Translations under genes and position numbers: made by a program | The notes under the pieces: model-generated | What the model saw: only the letters and a program-made list of their open reading frames with translations | What the model was told of the DNA's origin: nothing | Databases searched by the model: none | Assembly: GCA_964650685.1 (NCBI GenBank) | Contig: CAZYUW010000112.1 | Coordinates: 1-11,920 of the forward strand | Direction of reading: 5' to 3' | From: Nitratifractor sp964650685 | GTDB taxonomy: Bacteria; Campylobacterota; Campylobacteria; Campylobacterales; Sulfurovaceae | DNA: 11,920 nucleotides | Shown: piece after piece, positions 7,042-11,920 of the stretch | Layout: each line of letters begins with the position of its first letter | Numbering within the stretch: position 1 is the stretch's first letter

Positions 7042-8061
7042 ATGTCCATCATTTTGAGTATCGAATCCAGCTGTGACGACAGTTCGATAGCGTTGACAGA
7101 GATAGAAACATTGAAACTGATTTTGCATAAAAAAATTTCTCAGGAGAAAGAACACTCCCGGTATGGAGGCGTGGTACCCGAACTGGCCAGCAGACTTCAC
7201 GCGGAAGCCCTGCCCGCGCTTTTGGAGTATGTCAAGCCTTATATGAATGACATATCCGCCGTCGCGGTTACAAACGAACCGGGTTTATCCGTAACTCTTC
7301 ACGAAGGCGTTATGCTGGCCAAAGTTTTTTCGGTATTCAAAAAAATACCTATTGTTCCAGTACACCACCTCAAGGGACATATATACTCTCTGTTCATAGA
7401 AAAAGAGAGTACCATCCCCCTCCTTGTCCTCCTGATATCGGGAGGACACACACAGATACTGAAAGTATCGTCTATCGAAGATATGACAATCATCGCGACA
7501 AGCATGGATGACAGCGTAGGAGAGAGTTATGACAAAGTTGCCAAAATGATGGGACTTGGATACCCCGGCGGCCCCGTTGTGGAAAAACTCGCGTTGGATG
7601 GAGACCCTGAACGATTTGATCTGCCTGTACCATTGAAAAATTCCGGAATGATCGCATTTTCACTCTCAGGATTGAAAAACGCCGTAAGGTTAACGATAGA
7701 ATCGCTGGGCGGTAAAGAGTCCATGAGCCTTCGGGACAAAAGAGATCTGGCGGCATCTTTTCAGAAAACTGTCATATCACACCTGATACAGAAATCCAAA
7801 AAGGTTTTCAAACAGAGTACCATCGAAAATTTCGCGATTGTTGGCGGCGCCAGTGCCAATCAGGCTATTAGAAATGCGTTCGAGGATTTGTGTCGACAAT
7901 ACAACAAAAAATTTAACGCTGCCGAGCTGGAGTATTGCTCCGACAACGCGGCAATGATAGGCAGATACGCGATAGATGCTATTAAACTGGGGATGACATG
8001 CGATCATTCCGATATAAGCGTAAAGCCAAACAGAAAAGTCCAAAGCGGTGATCGACTTTAA
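7042..8061 (+). CDS. tsaD: tRNA N6-adenosine threonylcarbamoyltransferase TsaD
   Basis: TsaD (older names Gcp, YgjD) transfers threonylcarbamoyl from TsaC product onto A37 of ANN-decoding tRNAs, working with TsaB and TsaE to make t6A; it is usually essential. The 339 residues match the family. Visible signatures are ILSIESSCDDSSIAL at the start (actin-like ATPase phosphate loop), YGGVVPELASR at 41-51, the metal-binding HHLKGH with His109 and His113, LISGGHTQI at 131-139 and DDSVGESYDKVAKMMGLGYP from 156. FSLSGLKNAV, IVGGASANQAIR and DNAAMIG, with metal ligand Asp301, complete the set. The start is fixed by AAGGAG and by the adjacent stop of the hydrolase gene. None of the other t6A genes are in the window. 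It lies within the cdsA-dxr-hydrolase-tsaD-lgt run. Confidence 0.97.
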   Translation: MSIILSIESSCDDSSIALTEIETLKLILHKKISQEKEHSRYGGVVPELASRLHAEALPALLEYVKPYMNDISAVAVTNEPGLSVTLHEGVMLAKVFSVFKKIPIVPVHHLKGHIYSLFIEKESTIPLLVLLISGGHTQILKVSSIEDMTIIATSMDDSVGESYDKVAKMMGLGYPGGPVVEKLALDGDPERFDLPVPLKNSGMIAFSLSGLKNAVRLTIESLGGKESMSLRDKRDLAASFQKTVISHLIQKSKKVFKQSTIENFAIVGGASANQAIRNAFEDLCRQYNKKFNAAELEYCSDNAAMIGRYAIDAIKLGMTCDHSDISVKPNRKVQSGDRL

Positions 8062-8092
8062 CTTTGACGGTTTACACAATAAAGAGATAATA

Positions 8093-8197
8093 ATGCGAGG
8101 AAACAACTCGATATCCAGCATCACGGTGACAAAGCAGATCAATGAGGGGATAGTTTATGCCTTTGATAATATGGAATCAGGATCCGATACTTTTTAG
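8093..8197 (+). CDS. possible 34-residue leader peptide overlapping the start of lgt
   Basis: A short reading frame starts MRGNNSISSITVTKQ, preceded by AAAGAG at 8081-8086 with a six-base gap, which is a respectable ribosome site. It begins 31 bases after the tsaD stop and runs through the lgt ribosome site and the first 41 bases of lgt in another frame. Translation through it could expose or couple the lgt start. I do not recognise the peptide; it has no signal peptide, membrane segment or cysteine. A frame this short may be chance. Confidence 0.25.
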   Translation: MRGNNSISSITVTKQINEGIVYAFDNMESGSDTF

Positions 8198-8951
8198 ACT
8201 CGGAGCGATATCTGTCCATTGGTATGGACTCTTTTTCGCGACTGGTCTTGTAATCGGATTGTGGATGATGAAAAAAATCTTTATACACGAAAAAAGAGAC
8301 TTGAGTATCCTGGATCCTCTTTTTATCTATATCGTTATCGGCATCGTGATCGGCGCGAGACTGGCTCACTGTCTTTTTTATGAACCATCTTATTATATCG
8401 AGAATCCATTGGAGATTTTTGCCATATGGCACGGGGGACTCGCCAGCCACGGGGGTATTGCGGGTGCCGTTGCGGCCACCTGGATCTTTTGCCGCAAAAA
8501 AGGAGTGGAGTTTTTGTGGATTTTCAGTCGCTTGATGATACCCGCCCTGCTCCTTGCGTCTTTTATAAGAGTTGGCAATCTTTTCAACTCGGAGATATTG
8601 GGACGAGCGACCGGAGGAGATTGGGGATTTGTTTTCGTCAGGATAGACACTATCCCAAGACATCCGGTTATGATTTACGAATCTGCGGGATATTTTCTGC
8701 TTTTCGTTCTTATACTTTTTCTTTATACGAAACTCTCCGAAAAAGAGTTCACCAGATTTGTTCCCGGTATAGCCCTGACCGGAATCTTCGCCATCCGAAT
8801 CATCTTGGAAGAGTTCAAAACAAAACAAACCGACTTCATGATAGATTTGCCGATTAGTATGGGGCAGATTCTGTCGATACCTTTTCTGCTTGCAGGACTA
8901 TACCTTTTGGGACATGCGATCCTTTACAAAAACCGTGACTCCACACAGTGA
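8157..8951 (+). CDS. lgt: prolipoprotein diacylglyceryl transferase
   Basis: Lgt moves diacylglycerol from phosphatidylglycerol to the lipobox cysteine of prelipoproteins, the first step of lipoprotein maturation, in the inner membrane. The 264-residue product has about seven membrane helices and the family signature: SVHWYGLFFATG at 19-30 (Tyr23 matches the conserved N-terminal Tyr), IWHGGLASHGG at 90-100, and RVGNLFNSEILGR at 138-150 with Arg138, Asn141, Asn144, Glu146 and Arg150. PRHPVMIYES follows at 167-176, and Arg214 with Glu218 keep the four-residue spacing of the E. coli Arg239/Glu243 pair. The ATG at 8157 follows GAGGGG (8144-8149) with seven bases between. Lgt consumes phosphatidylglycerol made from the CdsA product, so sharing an operon makes metabolic sense. 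It is the last gene before ssrA, which has its own promoter. Confidence 0.97.
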   Translation: MPLIIWNQDPILFRLGAISVHWYGLFFATGLVIGLWMMKKIFIHEKRDLSILDPLFIYIVIGIVIGARLAHCLFYEPSYYIENPLEIFAIWHGGLASHGGIAGAVAATWIFCRKKGVEFLWIFSRLMIPALLLASFIRVGNLFNSEILGRATGGDWGFVFVRIDTIPRHPVMIYESAGYFLLFVLILFLYTKLSEKEFTRFVPGIALTGIFAIRIILEEFKTKQTDFMIDLPISMGQILSIPFLLAGLYLLGHAILYKNRDSTQ

Positions 8952-8976
8952 TATACGGCACTGCTACCCAGGTTGC

Positions 8977-9005
8977 TTGACAATGCGATATTCGTGTGTT
9001 ATAGT
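8977..9005 (+). promoter_or_regulatory. sigma-70 promoter of ssrA
   Basis: A perfect -35 TTGACA (8977-8982) is followed after exactly 17 bases by TATAGT (9000-9005), which carries the TGn extended -10 dinucleotide (8997-8998). Transcription would start near 9012, a few bases before the mature tmRNA 5' end at 9018, consistent with RNase P trimming. It is by far the strongest promoter in the window, fitting an abundant stable RNA. Confidence 0.85.
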
Positions 9006-9017
9006 ACTTTCGCAAGA

Positions 9018-9386
9018 GGGGGTGACTTGGTTTCGACTGGAGTAGTCGGGGCTATGTGCATGTCGGACTGAGCAATTCCGTTAGACGGCTCACAACAAAT
9101 AAACGCAAACAACACAGATTACCGCCCAGCTCTTGCTGTAGCGTAAGAGTTTAACAACCTTTTGGGCTGTCCCGCCGGCGAATGTCATCATAGCCGGATT
9201 TTGGGACATCATCGCGTGATGACTATATCTATAAGTCGCCATACTTATAGATGAACTTTTGGCTGGTCAGGTGTAGTTTTGGGTGTTGAGCGAAACCTGA
9301 CGAGATTCAATCGACACCGACTAAGCATGTAGAGTCATGGTCCTGGCTATTTCAGGACAGGGGTTCGATTCCCCTCACCTCCACCA
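9018..9386 (+). ncRNA. ssrA: transfer-messenger RNA (tmRNA)
   Basis: tmRNA, charged with alanine and carried by SmpB and EF-Tu, rescues ribosomes stalled on broken mRNA and adds a degradation tag. Both ends of the tRNA-like domain are visible: GGGGGTG at 9018-9024 pairs with CACCTCC at 9376-9382, with a G-U wobble at the third pair, the AlaRS identity element. The T arm is AGGGG-TTCGATT-CCCCT at 9359-9375. The discriminator A and an encoded CCA end the RNA at 9386. The conserved GACTTGGTTTCGACTGG follows the 5' end. The tag reading frame is at 9105-9146. The 369-base length and one-piece layout are normal. No att-like copy of the 3' end is seen elsewhere in the window, so there is no sign of an element integrated here. 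Confidence 0.97.
9105..9146 (+). other. tmRNA proteolysis-tag reading frame
   Basis: The resume codon GCA at 9105 begins a frame encoding ANNTDYRPALAVA and ending in TAA at 9144-9146. With the alanine brought by the charged tmRNA, the tag is 14 residues. ANN and PA positions match other Campylobacterota tags, while the end is -AVA instead of the classical -LAA recognised by ClpXP in E. coli. Confidence 0.9.
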
Positions 9387-9545
9387 TTAGCTACTAAAAG
9401 TAACATTTCATAAAAAATCCGGGAAAGATACTATAAAATAGCTAAAATAGCTCTGTAAACTTCTATAGGCAGGGCGTAATCGTTTATGAGCAGCTTGTAG
9501 CGTCATCTTTTTTTGAATCATCCTCTGTTTTTTTCGTCGATTGAG
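9387..9545. other. AT-rich spacer between ssrA and the downstream convergent gene
   Basis: No recognised gene is present. A weak hairpin AGCTA-AAA-TAGCT lies at 9440-9452 without a following T tract, so no convincing terminator is seen for either ssrA or the leftward gene. A minus-strand frame of 37 codons (9408-9521) starts directly after AGAGG with no spacing; it is basic at its N-terminus and aromatic at its C-terminus, but is probably chance. Confidence 0.4.
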
Positions 9546-11540
9546 CTAAACAATTCTCAGGTGGTCCAAAAGTATTCTATAAAACTTTTCAGGCTCGATT
9601 GGTTTATAAAGAAAAGATGATATTCCGAGATTTCTGGCTATTTCCAGATATGTATCTTCCGTCTGAGGCAAAACAGCCGCTACTGCAATCTCTTTTTCGC
9701 CTATAAGTTTCTTACAGTCTTTTATGACCCTCTCCCACTCTTCTGTTTCATATAGTTCACTATCCAAAAAAACCATATCGACTGAGGAAACCTCAGCGGC
9801 AACTTCTATCAATCTGCTCGCGACTTTATAGTTTATTCCGGTATCTTTCATAAGCGTCTGTGCTATATCCCTGTCCGATGGATTTCCAGAAATGTAGAGT
9901 ACCTTTTTGTTGGCGATTGAAAATCTTATCTCTTTTTTAAGAGCTTCAAGAGTCTCTCTCGTTCCCTCTATATTGTCCATAGAAAAAACTTCCATTATAA
10001 TATTAAATATTCTTTGTTGGGTAAAAGGTTTCGACAATACGGCGTCCGCCATCATTTTGCGTATCGATTCGCCCTTATTGTCCATTTTGTTCTCCCGCTC
10101 AAGAAGTACAATTTTTGCCATTTTTTTTCTGGCTGAACATTCAGCGGCACAAATATCAAATATGTTTTCATCTATCATGATCAAATCAAAAGAATCTTCA
10201 CGCAACAGTTTTAACGCATCTTGATCCGAAGATACCGCCTGTGTGTTAAAATGAAAATAACCCAGCATCTTTTTTAGCGCCTCCTGGGTCTGTTCGTTGT
10301 CCTCTATAATCAATATTTTCCGACTCATCCATTTTCTTGAAGGCAATCTATAGCTACGACGCTCTCCAGCTTCGGTCGGCAAAGCGAATACAACTCTTTT
10401 TTCGTTTTCTTTTATGTCAATACCCAGACTGCCGCCTAAAGTCTCGGCAATCTCTTCGGCTAAAGCAAATTTGCCTGTTTTGAGCACATTAAGCATTTCT
10501 TCCTTGCTGGTACCAATCAAAAGATCGGCTGTATCTACCAATTCAATTAAAAGCATTTTCTCTCTGTTGTTGCTCTTCTCTATCATTATTTTCAATACGA
10601 TTTCACTTGTATTGGCACTGTCAATCGCTGCTCCGATCATATTGATAATTACCCGTTGGACCATGATAGGATCTCCCTCAACATGAGAAGGAACATTGTT
10701 GTCAATATCGAAAATGAGCTCTACTCCTCTTTCTCGCGCGATCGCGCCCACCATTCCCTTTATACTGTCAAGAACCGTATTTATATTAAAAAGATGTTTC
10801 GAACTATTCTCTGAACCATCCCCGTAAGAAAGAAAATCGATTGTTTCCCGTATGCCTGTTTCAAGCTGATTTAAATACTCTTCGCAAAAATGCAAAAATT
10901 CAATTTTTTCTTTATCCGTAGTCGATCGCGCTTTTTTGTTTTCTATCTCAAGCAATCGTTTTGTGATGTGTTCAAACTCGTGTGTCTTCGTAACAAAAAA
11001 ACTCTCTTTAAGCCTGAGAACTTCATAGCATTTATCCAATTCGTTTCTGAAAAACTGCTCTGTCTTTGTCTTTTCAGTCAAGCATCTTTTAACTCGGAGT
11101 TTATATCCCTTTTCTCTACTGCTTTCCGTAAAAACCGTAACTATTGATTGAAATATTTTGCCTAATGAACCCATACTCCACGGAACTTTCAAAAAATAAC
11201 AGACTCCGTACGCACCAAATTTATATATTTGACCACTTGTATTTTGATCAAATACGATAATGACAGATGCGGGTGTTGCTGCCTGGGATATACCCTTGAG
11301 GCCTTCAATCGCTTTTTGGATATTGTAAATATTGTCTCTACAGTCCAAAACAAGCAAATAACGATTATTATAATCAATATTTTTATTTACATTGCTGATA
11401 TATTTTGCTGCTTTACGATAGTCATGAAACAGAATAGTTTTTTTAAATAAAGAACGAAAAAGAGAGACTGCTTTGTCATTCTCATCTGCTTGATATATAC
11501 CAAGATAAATCGCTTCAGCTTCTATTTTTCTTTTTTTCAT
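9546..11540 (-). CDS. multidomain receiver / degenerate histidine-kinase protein (REC-pseudoHK-REC-REC)
   Basis: The 664-residue soluble protein has no membrane segments or signal peptide. Positions below count from an in-frame TTG three codons upstream (11549). Residues 12-140 look like a receiver (Asp69 in LLVLDCRD, Lys121 in FLKVP, but no acidic pair). Residues 145-240 are helical, with an H-box-like KESFFVTKTHEFEH (His190). Residues 255-392 follow a HATPase_c outline (VEGDPIMVQRVIINMIGAAI; LGGSLGIDI; VVFALP). The second N-box Asn is Ala307, the G1 box DTGxG reads DTADL, and the GxGLGL box is KTGKFALAEE, so ATP binding is probably lost. Receiver 2 (409-523) keeps Glu416-Asp417, Asp460 and Lys507 but lacks the Thr/Ser; receiver 3 (547-665) keeps Asp596 and Lys649 but lacks the acidic pair. 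No DNA-binding or enzymatic output domain is visible. ATG 11540 is chosen because AAAAGG (11550-11555) sits nine bases upstream. A signalling scaffold or phosphorylation sink is inferred. Confidence 0.75.
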   Translation of the reverse strand: MKKRKIEAEAIYLGIYQADENDKAVSLFRSLFKKTILFHDYRKAAKYISNVNKNIDYNNRYLLVLDCRDNIYNIQKAIEGLKGISQAATPASVIIVFDQNTSGQIYKFGAYGVCYFLKVPWSMGSLGKIFQSIVTVFTESSREKGYKLRVKRCLTEKTKTEQFFRNELDKCYEVLRLKESFFVTKTHEFEHITKRLLEIENKKARSTTDKEKIEFLHFCEEYLNQLETGIRETIDFLSYGDGSENSSKHLFNINTVLDSIKGMVGAIARERGVELIFDIDNNVPSHVEGDPIMVQRVIINMIGAAIDSANTSEIVLKIMIEKSNNREKMLLIELVDTADLLIGTSKEEMLNVLKTGKFALAEEIAETLGGSLGIDIKENEKRVVFALPTEAGERRSYRLPSRKWMSRKILIIEDNEQTQEALKKMLGYFHFNTQAVSSDQDALKLLREDSFDLIMIDENIFDICAAECSARKKMAKIVLLERENKMDNKGESIRKMMADAVLSKPFTQQRIFNIIMEVFSMDNIEGTRETLEALKKEIRFSIANKKVLYISGNPSDRDIAQTLMKDTGINYKVASRLIEVAAEVSSVDMVFLDSELYETEEWERVIKDCKKLIGEKEIAVAAVLPQTEDTYLEIARNLGISSFLYKPIEPEKFYRILLDHLRIV

Positions 11541-11565
11541 CTTTGTCAACCTTTTCCATGCTTCA

Positions 11566-11571
11566 ATTCTA
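11566..11571 (-). promoter_or_regulatory. candidate extended -10 promoter for the pseudokinase gene
   Basis: The minus strand reads TAGAAT preceded by TGG, an extended -10 pattern, 25 bases upstream of the ATG at 11540. No good -35 is seen. The gene could alternatively be read through from ribA, whose stop is about 60 bases away. Confidence 0.4.
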
Positions 11572-11601
11572 CCACAATGATTTAATAGCGATATTTAACT
11601 T

Positions 11602-11920
11602 TTAGATCAAATGCCCCAACTGTTCCTTTTTTGTCTTAAGATAGTCCTCGTTGTGCGGATTGGGTTCTATTTTTATCGGGATACGCTCTACGATTTCGAC
11701 TCCTTTTAGTGAAGATATCTTTCTGGGATTATTTGTCAACAATCTCAATTTTTCTATTTTGAAATATATCAATATACTTCTAACTATATCGTATGTTCTT
11801 TCATCCGCCGCAAAACCCAGCTGATGATTCGCCTCTACAGTATCCATGCCTTTATCCTGAAGCGCGTATGCATTTACCTTGTTGAGCAAGCCTATGTTTC
11901 TGCCTTCCTGACGATGATAT
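11602..11920 (-). CDS. ribA: GTP cyclohydrolase II, C-terminal part (RibA or RibBA; cut by window edge)
   Basis: GTP cyclohydrolase II opens GTP to 2,5-diamino-6-ribosylamino-4-pyrimidinone 5'-phosphate, the entry step to riboflavin, using Zn2+ and Mg2+. The 105 residues visible match the C-terminal half: YHRQEGRNIGLLNKVNAYAL, then QDKGMDTVEANHQLGFAADER with the Asp and Arg equivalent to E. coli catalytic Asp126 and Arg128. RLLTNNPRKISSL and NEDYLKTKKEQLGHLI follow, the normal family end. The Zn-binding cysteines lie beyond the window. Whether this is a stand-alone RibA (about 200 residues) or the C-terminus of a fused RibBA cannot be told. The gene reads leftward toward the pseudokinase gene; RNIG in place of the RGIG of E. 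coli is a mild variation that leaves the catalytic residues untouched. Confidence 0.95.
   Translation of the reverse strand, partial: YHRQEGRNIGLLNKVNAYALQDKGMDTVEANHQLGFAADERTYDIVRSILIYFKIEKLRLLTNNPRKISSLKGVEIVERIPIKIEPNPHNEDYLKTKKEQLGHLI

Noticed and set aside
8139..8828. Minus strand frame of 229 codons opposite lgt
   Set aside because: Charged, repetitive shadow translation; lgt motifs on the + strand account for the sequence.
9360..9386. 3' end of ssrA as an attachment site of an integrated element
   Set aside because: tmRNA genes are common integration sites, but no second copy of this end and no integrase are visible in the 2.5 kb downstream.
9440..9452. Hairpin after ssrA as a Rho-independent terminator
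   Set aside because: Only five mostly weak pairs and no following T tract.

Overview
The window looks like chromosomal DNA from a Campylobacterota (epsilonproteobacterial) genome, perhaps a Sulfurovum-like lineage. The grounds are AT-rich genes full of AAA/ATA/GAA codons, a compact conserved gene set (NFACT, cdsA, dxr, tsaD, lgt), a Campylobacterota-type outer-membrane porin, and a tmRNA tag of the ANN..PA type. Genus-level placement is inference. There are no insertion sequences, CRISPR arrays, phage genes or tRNAs.

Layout. 1-426 (-): 5' part of leuC (leucine biosynthesis), cut by the window edge and strikingly GC-rich compared with everything else. 562-1917 (+): an NFACT/RqcH-type ribosome quality-control protein. 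1933-4429 (-): a two-gene unit, nhaA then a porin, convergent with the NFACT gene. 4610-8951 (+): a tightly packed run cdsA-dxr-alpha/beta hydrolase-tsaD-lgt, probably one operon from a TATAAT promoter at 4563-4568. It covers phospholipid precursor synthesis, the first committed isoprenoid step, tRNA t6A modification and lipoprotein lipidation. 9018-9386 (+): ssrA (tmRNA) with a textbook extended -10 sigma-70 promoter. 9546-11540 (-): a large soluble multidomain protein with three receiver-like domains around a histidine-kinase core whose ATP-binding motifs are eroded. 11602-11920 (-): the C-terminal half of GTP cyclohydrolase II (ribA or ribBA), cut by the window edge.

How it fits together. 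Most genes are housekeeping. From memory, NFACT, cdsA, dxr and tsaD also lie near each other in Campylobacter jejuni; here that neighbourhood is interrupted by the reversed nhaA-porin pair, and the slot between dxr and tsaD holds an RBBP9/YdeN-like serine hydrolase. Two systems for clearing stalled translation complexes, tmRNA and an NFACT protein that keeps the RqcH-type Asp-Arg pair, lie about 7 kb apart. The least ordinary gene is the degenerate REC-pseudokinase-REC-REC protein between ssrA and ribA. No clearly new multi-gene system is visible.
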